Shown one piece after another: positions 8,777 to 18,371 of a stretch of 64,000 nucleotides of DNA. Origin of the DNA: Candidatus Pyrohabitans jungbluthii. GTDB taxonomy: Archaea; Hydrothermarchaeota; Hydrothermarchaeia; Hydrothermarchaeales; BMS3B. The DNA is taken from the NCBI GenBank assembly GCA_002010065.2, contig MTMD02000008.1, positions 124,001-188,000 on the forward strand, read 5' to 3'. Below the pieces are notes generated by a model, which saw nothing but the letters and a program-made list of their open reading frames with translations, was not told the origin of the DNA and did not search any database. Position 1 is the stretch's first letter. Each line of letters opens with the position of its first letter. The position numbers were made by a program, and so were the translations under genes.

Positions 8777-8879
8777 TTTCCCACCTGTGTAACTCTTGGC
8801 ATGATGGCTTATTAATATTTCTATGACAGTTATAAAAAAATTAAAAGACGGTAGAAAGATTGTTGAATATTGAAGGGTA

Positions 8880-9392
8880 ATGAAGTGCAAGGGTTGCGGC
8901 GCGGAGTTAAAAGACGACTGGGCTTTTTGCCCACATTGTGGAAGCAAAAACGCGCCCTCCCAACTGCGACACTTAGACGATGCCTTAAATGTTTTTGAAC
9001 AGAGCATCAAGAACATATTCAGCGATGTTGCAAACTTCCCCTTTGGCAAGGGATTTATTGTGGAGATATCCCGGGGTGAGGGTGAACCAAAGGTTTCCAT
9101 AAAGGATTTTGACGACATTTCTGAGGTTTTTAAGAGCAGAAACAGGGTAAATCCACGCGATCCGGAGGTAGTTGAGCCAGAGGTAACGATTGAGCGCAAT
9201 GGGCGATTGATAAAAGTAAGCCTGCCAGGCGTTGAGAATAACGACGACATAGTTGTCAGAAAGCTTGAAAATTCCATAGAAGTACGAGCAAAAGCAGGCA
9301 AAAAGAAGTATTTTACTGTTATACCCGTGAAATATAAAAAGATAGCTGCGAAGATGTTCTCGCAGAATATGCTTGAAATAAAACTCAGATAA
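8880..9392 (+). CDS. Zinc-ribbon protein with C-terminal HSP20/CS-like beta-sandwich
   Basis: MKCKGCGAELKDDWAFCPHCGSK; IKVSLPGVENNDDIVVRKLENSIEVRAKAGKKKYF...NMLEIKL. Confidence 0.7.
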   Translation: MKCKGCGAELKDDWAFCPHCGSKNAPSQLRHLDDALNVFEQSIKNIFSDVANFPFGKGFIVEISRGEGEPKVSIKDFDDISEVFKSRNRVNPRDPEVVEPEVTIERNGRLIKVSLPGVENNDDIVVRKLENSIEVRAKAGKKKYFTVIPVKYKKIAAKMFSQNMLEIKLR

Positions 9393-9462
9393 CATCGCCA
9401 TTTCTGACCTGTATAAATTCTTTTACCATGTTATGGCTTCATATGCTCAGTGCTACACCTGT

Positions 9463-9555
9463 GGGGGCATGGTGTAGCGGCTATCATAGCGGGCTCCAGA
9501 CGACACCTAAGGCGGGAGATACCCGCCGACCTGGGTTCGAGTCCCAGTGCCCCCA
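9463..9555 (+). tRNA. trnW: tRNA-Trp(CCA) with a 21-nt intron at 9500..9520 (position 37/38)
   Basis: Acceptor GGGGGCA/TGCCCCC; T-arm CTGGG TTCGAGT CCCAG; anticodon stem GCGGG/CCCGC; loop CTCCAGA after splicing; bulge-helix-bulge with bulges AGA (9498-9500) and ATA (9519-9521) and 4-bp helix CTCC/GGAG. Confidence 0.9.
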
Positions 9556-9566
9556 CTCTTCTTTCT

Positions 9567-10436
9567 CTAAAAGGCTTCAAAAGTATTATTTCCTCCCGAA
9601 CCAACAACACTGGAATTAACCACACTCGCCGTCAAAATCCTGTCCACTACCCCATTGCCGTCCTCGTCTACCTCTACCGCCGTGCCATTTACCCGTATGA
9701 ACTTGTCTATTATCCCATCGTTGTTTTCGTCCTTGAGAGTTATCATTACCCCCTCCAGAATGTAGGTTACACCTGTCAGGTTGCCAGCCTCATAGTGCTC
9801 CTGATATTCAGAGATTTCGCCAGCCAAAGGGATGTACCTTCTTAACTCCGGTATAGAAGTAATCTCGCTGCCCTTAATTTCAGGGGGTAAAAGGAATTTC
9901 TCCAGCTTTGCGTTGACATAGCTTGGGGTGAGGTTCCACCTCCAGGCTAGCGAATAATTGGAGGTTAACGTAGAGGTTTCATTCTTAGAAGGTGCTTCTG
10001 AAAAAGGAGTAATACGCTTTCTGAAAAGCTCTCCATCGCGCCATATTTCGACTATACCCGCTGCAAGGTCATAGATGCCAATCACATCCACAAAGGTGTC
10101 GCTGTCATTGATGTCTATAAACTCCGCCAGAAGCATTCCATCGCTGCTCTCAAATACCCCCCGGTAACCACCATCGTAAGTTTGAGAAATTCCTTTAAAT
10201 TCAGCAATGCGGGACCTGTCTCTTGTGGCTATAGATATATTCTCAAAGCCTGTGCCACTCATGGGTTCTTGGAATAAGATGTAGATATCTGCGGCGTTCC
10301 CATATGTATCGATGATAATATAGTCAAAGTCGGGTCTGCTTGTATTTTCCTCTGCAACCTCTGGTGTCTTAAACATATAAATCGCAGCGATTATAAAAAA
10401 AGCAGCCACTATGGCTATTGCAGGGCGCATTTTCAT
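9567..10436 (-). CDS. Hypothetical membrane-anchored exported protein with EF-hand-like Asp-rich loops
   Basis: MKMRPAIAIVAAFFIIAAIYMF signal anchor; DENNDGIIDKF and DEDGNGVVDRI near the C-terminus. Confidence 0.65.
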   Translation of the reverse strand: MKMRPAIAIVAAFFIIAAIYMFKTPEVAEENTSRPDFDYIIIDTYGNAADIYILFQEPMSGTGFENISIATRDRSRIAEFKGISQTYDGGYRGVFESSDGMLLAEFIDINDSDTFVDVIGIYDLAAGIVEIWRDGELFRKRITPFSEAPSKNETSTLTSNYSLAWRWNLTPSYVNAKLEKFLLPPEIKGSEITSIPELRRYIPLAGEISEYQEHYEAGNLTGVTYILEGVMITLKDENNDGIIDKFIRVNGTAVEVDEDGNGVVDRILTASVVNSSVVGSGGNNTFEAF

Positions 10437-10495
10437 GTGTCCTTCTTCAAGGCCAAAATTTAAATACTTTTTCTGCAAACACTACTACAGATGGG

Positions 10496-10969
10496 GGAAT
10501 AGAAATAAAAGTGCTCATGTGTACCGATGGCTCGAGGTTTGCGGAAGAAGCGATAGAGCAGGCTGGCTACCTCCTGAAGCACATCAATCCCGAGGTTACT
10601 ATCCTCCGCGTTATACCCAATTTCGAGGAGGAGTACAGGGAGTACAACGAATACTTCGAGGTTTTCAGGGACGACATTCACAGGCTTAGAAAGCTTGGAA
10701 CACCTAAGGCTGTGACCAGGTCGCTTGAGGCAGGTGTGAAGATTCTGGAGAAGTATGGGATAAAGGCAAACACAAAGGTGCGCAAAGGCAGAGCCGCCGA
10801 CGAAATAATAAAAGAGATAGAAGAGGGCGACTATAACCTGGTTGTCCTCGCCTCCTACGGCAAGGGTATAAGCAAGTTCATGCTGGGCAGCGTCTCTCGA
10901 GAGGTGGTCCACCGCTCTGAGATACCTGTGCTTGTGATTAAAAGTAAAGAAGGCAGGACGATGTTTTAG
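10496..10969 (+). CDS. Universal stress protein (UspA) family
   Basis: KVLMCTDGSRFAEEAIEQA...LVVLASYGKGISKFMLGSVSREVVHRSEIPVLVIK; start approximate. Confidence 0.85.
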   Translation, partial: GIEIKVLMCTDGSRFAEEAIEQAGYLLKHINPEVTILRVIPNFEEEYREYNEYFEVFRDDIHRLRKLGTPKAVTRSLEAGVKILEKYGIKANTKVRKGRAADEIIKEIEEGDYNLVVLASYGKGISKFMLGSVSREVVHRSEIPVLVIKSKEGRTMF

Positions 10970-11371
10970 GTGATGGCGATGAAGGAGCTTGCGCAGCTAA
11001 AAGCTGAAGACATTATGCTTCCTGCCGAGAAGGTGATAACAGTTTCGCCGGAAGATAAGGTTGCACTGGCAGACCTCATAATGACGCGCTCAAGCGTGGG
11101 CAGTCTGCCCGTGGTCGAAGGTGAGAAGATACTGGGCATACTCACGCAGCGCGATATAATGCTTGCGAAAACCTTTCAAGTAGGCGGCCTACCTGTGCGC
11201 GACCTCATGACCAAGCGTTTGATAGTTGTTAGCAGAGATGCGCCCCTCAAAGAGGTTCTCCGCCTGATGATAGAAAACAAAATAGAGCGCCTGCCTGTGG
11301 TAGAAGATGGAAAATTCCTCGGGCTTATTGTCCATGGAAGAATACTCAAGGAGCTTTACCGCCGCCTTTAA
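10970..11371 (+). CDS. CBS-domain-pair protein
   Basis: Two CBS repeats (SVGSLPVVEGEKILGILTQRDIM; IERLPVVEDGKFLGLIVHGRIL). Confidence 0.88.
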   Translation: MMAMKELAQLKAEDIMLPAEKVITVSPEDKVALADLIMTRSSVGSLPVVEGEKILGILTQRDIMLAKTFQVGGLPVRDLMTKRLIVVSRDAPLKEVLRLMIENKIERLPVVEDGKFLGLIVHGRILKELYRRL

Positions 11372-11640
11372 GGCGCTGCTCTTGCGGTATAAACTATGTT
11401 CTTTAAGATTACTATGTCCCCCACAGCCTTTACCGCCATATAGGGCACATTTACCCCTTTAGCTTTATCTACTCCCACCCTCTTCCAGAAGCTCTCCTCC
11501 ACATTGCTCACAAGTATGCCGAGCACCTTGCCTGTCTCCGGGTCGATAACTACATCTTCAACAGTCCCCACATGTGCCCCATCTTCGGTGAAAACTTCCT
11601 TACCAGTGATTTCACTCAACCTCGAAACCAAGGGAACCAC
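11368..11640 (-). CDS. PRC-barrel domain protein
   Basis: LSEITGKEVFTEDGAHVGTVEDVVIDPETGKVLGILVSN. Confidence 0.85.
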   Translation of the reverse strand: MVPLVSRLSEITGKEVFTEDGAHVGTVEDVVIDPETGKVLGILVSNVEESFWKRVGVDKAKGVNVPYMAVKAVGDIVILKNIVYTARAAP

Positions 11641-11720
11641 CTCATCAACATGTAAATGGTAGATATGAGACGATGCATATATAAAGCTAATGATGTGTAG
11701 TTTAATAAAAAGTTTGGGGC

Positions 11721-12812
11721 ATGGTTATGAAGGACAACTACAAAATGGGTAACATTTTGGGAATTCCCTTGGAGCTACATGTATCCTTTCTCCTCCTTCT
11801 CCTCTTTTTCTTCATATACAGCGCCCTCACCCTTAATCCGGGACCATTTATCTACATAGTGATGCTATTCGCCACCGTTACCCTGCACGAGTTGAGTCAT
11901 TCGCTGGTAGCGCGGCGCTACGGAATTAAAATCACAAAAATAACCCTCCTCCCCTTTGGCGGAATCGCATCGATGGAGGAGATACCAAAAGATCCAAAGA
12001 AGGAGTTTGCCATAGCCATCGCAGGCCCTGGATTTAATTTCATCGTGGGGGCTCTGAGCCTCGTTGCTATCGCAGCCTTTAGCGATGTGAGCAGGATTTT
12101 CCCTTTCTTTGAGTTCAAAATGGAGAGCCTCATCGACCTGCTGCTGGTGTTCTTCAAGGTGAACCTCCTTCTTGGCGCCTTTAACCTCTTCATCCCAGCG
12201 CTGCCAATGGATGGCGGGCGGGTCTTCCGCTCCCTCTTAGCCTTCAAGCTGGGATTTCCCGCAGCCACAGAAATTGCCACCGGCATAGCGAAGCTCATAG
12301 CGATTTTCATGGCTCTCACTGGCGTGCTCCTCCCCAACCTCTGGCTGATTTTCATCGCCTTCTTTGTGTACATCGGCGCAACGCAAGAAGGCGAGGTGTC
12401 GCGAATAAACTTCATGCTCGCGGGCTTAAAGGTTAAAGACCTGATGAGCACAAAGGTCGTGACTGTTAACAAGGACATAACCCTGGAGGAATTCGCTGAC
12501 ATCCTCTTTGAGAAGAAGCACATGGGCTACCCCGTGGTGGAGGGAAATAGGCTCGTGGGGATAATTACCTTCAGCGACCTGTCGCGGGTGCCTAGAGAGG
12601 AGTGGAGCATAAAGCGCGTTGGCGATGTCATGACGAAGAGGCTTATAACCATAGGTCAAGACGAAGATGCCTTTGAGGCTTTTATTCGCATGGCACGTGC
12701 CGGCGTTGGCAGGCTTCTTGTAGTGGAGGGCGAGAGGCTGGTGGGAATTATCTCTAGGACAGACTTACTGCGCACCCTTGAAATAATGCGCCTCATGAGG
12801 TTTCAGAGATGA
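11721..12812 (+). CDS. Site-2-protease-family (M50) membrane metalloprotease with C-terminal CBS pair
   Basis: TLHELSHSLVARRYG (HExxH-like), PALPMDGGRVF; two CBS repeats. Confidence 0.92.
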   Translation: MVMKDNYKMGNILGIPLELHVSFLLLLLFFFIYSALTLNPGPFIYIVMLFATVTLHELSHSLVARRYGIKITKITLLPFGGIASMEEIPKDPKKEFAIAIAGPGFNFIVGALSLVAIAAFSDVSRIFPFFEFKMESLIDLLLVFFKVNLLLGAFNLFIPALPMDGGRVFRSLLAFKLGFPAATEIATGIAKLIAIFMALTGVLLPNLWLIFIAFFVYIGATQEGEVSRINFMLAGLKVKDLMSTKVVTVNKDITLEEFADILFEKKHMGYPVVEGNRLVGIITFSDLSRVPREEWSIKRVGDVMTKRLITIGQDEDAFEAFIRMARAGVGRLLVVEGERLVGIISRTDLLRTLEIMRLMRFQR

Positions 12813-14254
12813 AGGTGCTCACAGCGAAGGAGTTGAAAATCCTGGATATAAACAGCGCCTGGTTGGGCGTGCCGGCGGAAGAGCTAATGGAGAATGCCGG
12901 CAGAGCGGTGGCAGAGGAGCTGGCGAAGAGGGTAGAAGTTAAGGATAAGCGCGTACTGGTGCTCTGCGGCACGGGCAACAATGGTGGCGATGGTTTAGTG
13001 ACCGCGCGCTACCTTGCTCAAAAGGGCGCTAAGGTAGTGGTGATGCTCCTCGGTGAACCTAAAAGCAGAGAGGCTAAGCAGAAGCTGGCGATGGTTAAGA
13101 AGCTTGGAGTTAGGGTGAAACGTCTGAAAAAGCAAAGCTTTGACGCCGAGATAATCGTGGATGCCCTGCTTGGCACTGGAATAAAAGGCGAGGTCCGCGA
13201 GCCCTACCGCAGCGTAATAGAGGAGGTAAATAAAAGCGATGCCTTTAAGGTTTCTGTGGACATGCCTTCAGGGCTTAACGAAGCCGGCGAGGGCTACTGT
13301 GTCACCCCAGACCTTGTGGTCACCTTCCATGCGCTGAAGCCGGGCTTGGAACGCTTTAACACAGTCGTGAGGGACATAGGGATACCTGATAAAGCCGCCA
13401 CCCACGTAGGCGCCGGAGATGTGGTGGTCAACCTCCCGGAGAGGAGAAGGGAAGCTCACAAGGGCGACTACGGGCAAGTGTTAATCATCGGAGGTGGCTC
13501 TGAGTATCACGGCGCCCCTCTGCTGAGCGCACTGGCGGCGCTTAATGCCGGAGCCGACCTAGTTTACCTTGCAGTGCCAGAACTCAATTTTGAGGTTTCG
13601 CGCAGCTTCATGCCAGATTTTATAATCAAACCATACAGGGGCGAGTATTTCTCTATGGAAGCTATTCCAGTGATTGAAGAACTTCTTGCGCGGGCTACTT
13701 GTGTGCTCCTTGGCCCTGGGCTGGGAGTTAAAGAAGAAACAGTCAAAGCGGTGGTTGAGGTTCTGAAGCGTTGCTCAAAGCCCTGCGTTGTGGACGCGGA
13801 CGCGCTGAAGGCGCTAAGGGATGAGCTTCCCATCCAGGGGTCAGAACTTGTGCTCACACCCCATGCGGGCGAGTTTTACACCCTCACCGGTGAGCGTCTT
13901 CCTTCACAGCTTGAAGAGAAGGTCGAGGTGATGAGACGGTGGAGCAGGCAACTTGAAAGCGTCATCCTCCTTAAAGGGAGCGTGGACATAATCTCCTCGC
14001 CAAGGGGCAAAGTAAAGCTCAACGAAACAGGCAACCCGGGCATGACCGTTGGCGGCACCGGAGATGTTCTCTCTGGCTTAGTCGCTGGTTTAATAGCTCA
14101 AGGGCTAAGCGCCTACGACGCAGCCTGCTGCGCCGCATTTATAAATGGCTACGCTGGCGATATGCTTCTGGAAGAGAAGGGCTACGCTTTCACCGCAAGC
14201 GATTTGGCGGCGCAGATTCCCTACGCGATTAAGGATATTTTAGATTTCATTTAA
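12809..14254 (+). CDS. nnr: Bifunctional NAD(P)H-hydrate epimerase / ADP-dependent NAD(P)H-hydrate dehydratase
   Basis: VLCGTGNNGGDGLVTARYL, VDMPSGLNEAGEG, GNPGMTVGGTGDVLSGLVAGLIAQG. Confidence 0.93.
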   Translation: MKVLTAKELKILDINSAWLGVPAEELMENAGRAVAEELAKRVEVKDKRVLVLCGTGNNGGDGLVTARYLAQKGAKVVVMLLGEPKSREAKQKLAMVKKLGVRVKRLKKQSFDAEIIVDALLGTGIKGEVREPYRSVIEEVNKSDAFKVSVDMPSGLNEAGEGYCVTPDLVVTFHALKPGLERFNTVVRDIGIPDKAATHVGAGDVVVNLPERRREAHKGDYGQVLIIGGGSEYHGAPLLSALAALNAGADLVYLAVPELNFEVSRSFMPDFIIKPYRGEYFSMEAIPVIEELLARATCVLLGPGLGVKEETVKAVVEVLKRCSKPCVVDADALKALRDELPIQGSELVLTPHAGEFYTLTGERLPSQLEEKVEVMRRWSRQLESVILLKGSVDIISSPRGKVKLNETGNPGMTVGGTGDVLSGLVAGLIAQGLSAYDAACCAAFINGYAGDMLLEEKGYAFTASDLAAQIPYAIKDILDFI

Positions 14255-14302
14255 ATGGTTATCTATCCTCCCTGATAAGGTATTTATAAAGGAGGTATCT
14301 GT

Positions 14303-14842
14303 ATGACGGATGTGGTTATAGAGAATGTAGTTGCCTCAACCTCTCTGGGACAGAAATTTGACCTAGGGTTAATAACTGTCAATCTTGACCGCGTGGAGTA
14401 TGAGCCCGAGCAGTTCCCTGGACTTGTGTATCACCTCGACGAGCCCAAGGCTGCGGCGCTGATTTTTGGTTCTGGTAAGATTGTCTGTACGGGAGCGAAG
14501 AGCATTGAAGAGGCACACCTTGCCATAAAGAAGATAATTGAGAAGATAAGGGAGGCGGGGATAGAGATAAACTCCGAGCCTGAGGTTGTGATACAGAACG
14601 TTGTTGCGACTGCCAACCTGAATGCTGAGCTTAATCTTGATGCAATTGCAATAGCTCTTGACAATACTGAGTATGAGCCCGAGCAGTTCCCTGGCTTAGT
14701 GTACAGGATGCAGGACCCCAAGGTGGTGCTGCTTCTTTTCGGCTCAGGCAAAATTGTGTGCACTGGTGCAAAGAGTGTAGAAGATGCGAAGCGCGCCACT
14801 GAAAATGTAAAGGCTACTCTAAAAGAGCTGGGACTGCTGTAG
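14303..14842 (+). CDS. tbp: TATA-box-binding protein (TBP)
   Basis: Two direct repeats containing EYEPEQFPGLVYR/H...LIFGSGKIVCTGAKS. Confidence 0.97.
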   Translation: MTDVVIENVVASTSLGQKFDLGLITVNLDRVEYEPEQFPGLVYHLDEPKAAALIFGSGKIVCTGAKSIEEAHLAIKKIIEKIREAGIEINSEPEVVIQNVVATANLNAELNLDAIAIALDNTEYEPEQFPGLVYRMQDPKVVLLLFGSGKIVCTGAKSVEDAKRATENVKATLKELGLL

Positions 14843-14852
14843 GGGTTGTGGA

Positions 14853-15479
14853 ATGGAGTACGACTACGAAAAGCTCCTTGAAAAGGCATACGAGGAGCTT
14901 CCGGAGAAGGTAAAGGAGCATAAGCGCTTTGAAATACCTCAAATAGCCTCGATTGTCCAGGGAAAGATTACTGTAGTGCAGAACCTAGTTGAGGTAGCGA
15001 AGCTGATAAACCGCCCCCCTGAGATGCTGGTGAAGTATTTACTAAGGGAGCTGGGTACCGCAGGTAGTTTAGAGGGTCAGTACCTCATAATGAAGGGGCA
15101 GTTCCGCCAGCCCCAGATTCAGGAGAAGTTTGAAGCCTTCCTCGCCCAGTACGTCCTGTGCCCTGAGTGCGGTCGCCCTGACACGCGGATAATCAAAGAG
15201 GACAGGATTACCCTGCTCAAGTGCGAAGCCTGCGGCTCCAGGCACCCTCTGAGCGCTATTCGCACCGCATCTGTGCCAAAGCGCAGCACAAAGCCTGAGG
15301 TGGGTGAGGAAATTACAGTGCAGATTACCCAGACAGGAAAGCATGGCGACGGCGTTGCAAAGCTAGGGGAGTATATAATATACGTGAGTGGTGCCCGTGA
15401 GGGACAGAGGGTTAAGGCGAGAATCACAGGCGTGCAGGGCACGCGGATTTTTGCAACCGCCATAGAGGTACTCAGGTGA
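14853..15479 (+). CDS. eif2b: Translation initiation factor aIF2 subunit beta with C-terminal TRAM domain
   Basis: CPECGRPDTRIIKEDRITLLKCEACGSRHPL; C-terminal GEEITVQITQTGKHGDGVAKLGEYIIYV TRAM-like. Confidence 0.92.
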   Translation: MEYDYEKLLEKAYEELPEKVKEHKRFEIPQIASIVQGKITVVQNLVEVAKLINRPPEMLVKYLLRELGTAGSLEGQYLIMKGQFRQPQIQEKFEAFLAQYVLCPECGRPDTRIIKEDRITLLKCEACGSRHPLSAIRTASVPKRSTKPEVGEEITVQITQTGKHGDGVAKLGEYIIYVSGAREGQRVKARITGVQGTRIFATAIEVLR

Positions 15480-16175
15480 ATGTTAAAGGCTATTTTTTTT
15501 GATATAGACGACACCCTCTACGACAGCACCACTTTAGCAAGAATGGCGAGGCTCAACTCCATCCGCGCAATGATCGACGCCGGCTTGGAGGAGCGCGACG
15601 AGGAAAAGCTCTACTCTCTGCTGCAAAAGGTAATCGCGAAGTTCGGCTCAAACTACGGAAAGCACTACGACGAGCTTCTCAAGGAGCTTGGTATGGAGTG
15701 GAATCCCAAGATAGTTGCTGCAGGTGTCGTCGCCTACGAGCACACTAAATTCGGGTACCTCAAGCCCTTCCCGGGCGTTGTGCCAACACTCATTGAGCTG
15801 AGGCAGCATTACAAGCTGGGGGTTATATCCAACGGCTTGGCGGTGAAGCAGTGGGAGAAGCTGATAAACCTCGGCATACACCACTTCTTCGACGTTGTGG
15901 TGACAAGCGAAGAGGTGGGGTGCGAGAAGCCTGAGGTGGAGATATTCAAGCTGGCGATGGAAAAACTTGGGGTAAGCGCAAGAGAGTGCGTTATGGTGGG
16001 GGATCGTATAGAGACAGACATTCTCGGGGGTAAAGCCTCTGGTATGAAGACAGTGTGGGTGAGGAGGGGGAAGTACTCCAGGGTAGAGCCCAAAAGCGAA
16101 GAGGAAAAGCCAGACGCGGTGATTTCTGAGGTGGTGGAGCTTCCGGGCGTGCTCTCTAAGCTCAGTCCACAATAA
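15480..16175 (+). CDS. HAD-superfamily hydrolase
   Basis: MLKAIFFDIDDTLYDST...GVISNGLAVKQWEKL...MVGDRIETDILGGKASGMKTVWV. Confidence 0.9.
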   Translation: MLKAIFFDIDDTLYDSTTLARMARLNSIRAMIDAGLEERDEEKLYSLLQKVIAKFGSNYGKHYDELLKELGMEWNPKIVAAGVVAYEHTKFGYLKPFPGVVPTLIELRQHYKLGVISNGLAVKQWEKLINLGIHHFFDVVVTSEEVGCEKPEVEIFKLAMEKLGVSARECVMVGDRIETDILGGKASGMKTVWVRRGKYSRVEPKSEEEKPDAVISEVVELPGVLSKLSPQ

Positions 16176-16590
16176 CGCGCCCGTCCTTGAGGATGGTTAT
16201 CCTTATATCCTCCCTCACCACTCTGCCATTGAGCTTTCGCTTAGCCTCCCGCTCAATCTTCTCTATTAGCGAAAGGGTATTCTCCTTCACCTTGATTCCG
16301 CACTCTGTGGCGCAGGCGAATACCTTCTTGGGTACGTTGAATATGTCCTCCCCTCTACCAACCTCAATCATGAGGGGTGCGCCTATCTTGTTGAAAAGCT
16401 CTAAGGTGCGCGCCGCCTTCTGGATGTTCTTCCTCGCTCTACTCTCCGTGATGCTCACATTCGCTCGCGTAGTTCCCAGAATCTGGGCAACCTGGGCTTG
16501 AGTATATCCCTTGGCGCGCAGCTCCAGTATCTTCGCCTGGGTAGGGGTGAGAAAGGTTTCGAGTACCTCCTCATCTGTAAACGCCGGCAT
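16162..16590 (-). CDS. Tfx-family DNA-binding protein
   Basis: FLTPTQAKILELRAKGYTQAQVAQILGTTRANVSITESRARKNIQKAARTLE. Confidence 0.88.
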   Translation of the reverse strand: MPAFTDEEVLETFLTPTQAKILELRAKGYTQAQVAQILGTTRANVSITESRARKNIQKAARTLELFNKIGAPLMIEVGRGEDIFNVPKKVFACATECGIKVKENTLSLIEKIEREAKRKLNGRVVREDIRITILKDGRVIVD

Positions 16591-16674
16591 TTAACTACCC
16601 AATAGGCTTTAGGCTCTCAAAGACTTTTAAAGATTTCGATTCATGTTAGCCTCCGGAATTAAGAAGGTGGTAGC

Positions 16675-17475
16675 TTGCTGACAAAGCGGATAATCCCATG
16701 CTTAGATGTCAAAGATGGGCGCGTTGTTAAGGGTGTGCACTTTAAGAACCTGCGCGATGCTGGCTCGCCTGTGGAGCTGGCGCGCTTTTACGACGAGCAG
16801 GGTGCGGACGAGCTTGTGTTCCTTGACATAAGCGCCAGCCACGAGGGCAGGAAGACAATGATAGAAGTGGTTAAGGCTACCGCAGACCAAGTTTTTATCC
16901 CCCTTACTGTTGGTGGGGGAATAAGCGAAGTTGAAGATGTGCGCCGGATTTTAAAGGCTGGCGCCGATAAGACAGCGATTAACACCGCGGCGGTGAAAAA
17001 CCCAGAGCTTATTGCCAAAGCCGCGCGAAGGTTTGGCAGCCAGTGCATCGTCGCCGCGATAGATGCAAAGCGGGTTTACGAGGAGAGAGAGGATCGCTAT
17101 GTGGTTGATACCCCCGAGGGTAGGTGCTGGTTTGAAGTTTACATCTACGGCGGGCGCAAGGGCACAGGTAAAGATGCCATAGCCTGGGCAAAGGAGGTTG
17201 AAGCTCTAGGCGCAGGTGAAATTCTGCTCACCAGCATGGATGCCGACGGAACCAAGATGGGCTTCGACATCCCACTCACCCGCGCTGTTGCTGAAGAAAC
17301 GAGCGTACCGGTTATAGCAAGCGGCGGCGCGGGTAAGGTGGAGCACTTCTACGATGCCTTTGCCCATGGTAAGGCGGACGCCGCGCTTGCTGCGAGTGTA
17401 TTCCACTACGGCGAGTACACTGTGCAGGACATTAAGGCTTACCTCAAGGCTCGCGGGATAGAGGTGAGGCTTTGA
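16675..17475 (+). CDS. hisF: Imidazole glycerol phosphate synthase subunit HisF
   Basis: [42 protein letters not shown] start. Confidence 0.97.
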   Translation: MLTKRIIPCLDVKDGRVVKGVHFKNLRDAGSPVELARFYDEQGADELVFLDISASHEGRKTMIEVVKATADQVFIPLTVGGGISEVEDVRRILKAGADKTAINTAAVKNPELIAKAARRFGSQCIVAAIDAKRVYEEREDRYVVDTPEGRCWFEVYIYGGRKGTGKDAIAWAKEVEALGAGEILLTSMDADGTKMGFDIPLTRAVAEETSVPVIASGGAGKVEHFYDAFAHGKADAALAASVFHYGEYTVQDIKAYLKARGIEVRL

Positions 17476-18371
17476 AGGAGCATGATGAGGAGCTTTCTGC
17501 CAGGGAGCTCAGGTTCGCTCTGGTATTCACCATGGCGATTTTTGTGGCTGAGGTGATTGGAGGCATAGTCTCTAATAGCCTCGCTTTGCTCAGCGACGCC
17601 TCGCATGTGTTCAGCGATGCCTTCGCCCTGCTTTTGAGCTTTCTTGCAATAAAGATAGCTGCACGTCCTCCCAGCCTAAGCCGAACCTTTGGTTATCACC
17701 GCGCTGAGGTGCTTGCTGCGCTGGCGAATGGTGTACTTCTATTGGTTATAGCCCTTGCCATCTTCCACGAGGCGTACCAGCGCTTTTTATCTCCACCTGA
17801 GATAAAGCTGAAGGAGATGATGGGTGTTGCCATCCTTGGCTTGGCTGCGAACCTCTTTGTTATGTTCCGTCTTCGGGAGCATGCCCACGAGGATATAAAT
17901 ATACGTGGCGCATTTCTGCACGTGGTGGGCGATACCCTAGGGAGTGTGGGCGTAATCGTCGGCGGGGCAGCGATTTACTTCACAGGCAATACCATCGCAG
18001 ACCCTATTGTGAGCGCATTTATCGCTGCTATAGTCGCTGTTGGGGCGATAAGACTAATAGCCGAATCCTCCCATATTCTGCTGGAGGGCACGCCAAAGCA
18101 CGTGGATGTGCTCTCCCTGAAGCGCTCCTTAGAGGGCATCGCTGGCGTGAAAGATGTGCATGACCTGCACGTGTGGGCGATATGCTCCCACATCAACGCC
18201 GCAAGCGCTCATATCGCCGTTGAAGACCAGATGATAAGCCAGCTTGAAGAAATTCAGCGCGAGGTTAATGAAAAATTTAAGGAGTATAAGATAAACCACA
18301 CCACTCTGCAGTTCGAGTGTCATGGCAGAGAGTGCAGCACCATTGATGTGCTGAAGGAGAGGATGGAATGA
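17472..18371 (+). CDS. Cation diffusion facilitator (CDF) family transporter
   Basis: [48 protein letters not shown]. Confidence 0.92.
   Translation: MKEHDEELSARELRFALVFTMAIFVAEVIGGIVSNSLALLSDASHVFSDAFALLLSFLAIKIAARPPSLSRTFGYHRAEVLAALANGVLLLVIALAIFHEAYQRFLSPPEIKLKEMMGVAILGLAANLFVMFRLREHAHEDINIRGAFLHVVGDTLGSVGVIVGGAAIYFTGNTIADPIVSAFIAAIVAVGAIRLIAESSHILLEGTPKHVDVLSLKRSLEGIAGVKDVHDLHVWAICSHINAASAHIAVEDQMISQLEEIQREVNEKFKEYKINHTTLQFECHGRECSTIDVLKERME

Noticed and set aside
8405-9301. 298-aa minus-strand ORF as one protein
   Set aside because: The N-terminal half is antisense to the zinc-ribbon gene 8880..9392; only the part from 8776 looks coding.
9463-9555. Class II (Leu/Ser) tRNA with a long variable arm GGCGGG...CCCGCC
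   Set aside because: An intron model gives a perfect BHB, a 7-nt CTCCAGA loop and a Trp CCA anticodon; the variable-arm model leaves no proper anticodon stem.
9428-9845. Plus-strand ORFs 9428..9619 and 9450..9845
   Set aside because: They overlap the tRNA-Trp and are antisense to the exported-protein gene.
14267-14295. CCTCC/GGAGG inverted repeat around the TBP TATA box as an RNA switch
   Set aside because: If the TATA is used, transcription starts downstream of GGAGG, so it would not be in the RNA; too short to argue for regulation.
15480-15510. T8 run at the start of the HAD gene as a programmed frameshift or terminator
   Set aside because: Encodes the expected AIFFDIDD motif in frame; no evidence beyond the homopolymer.
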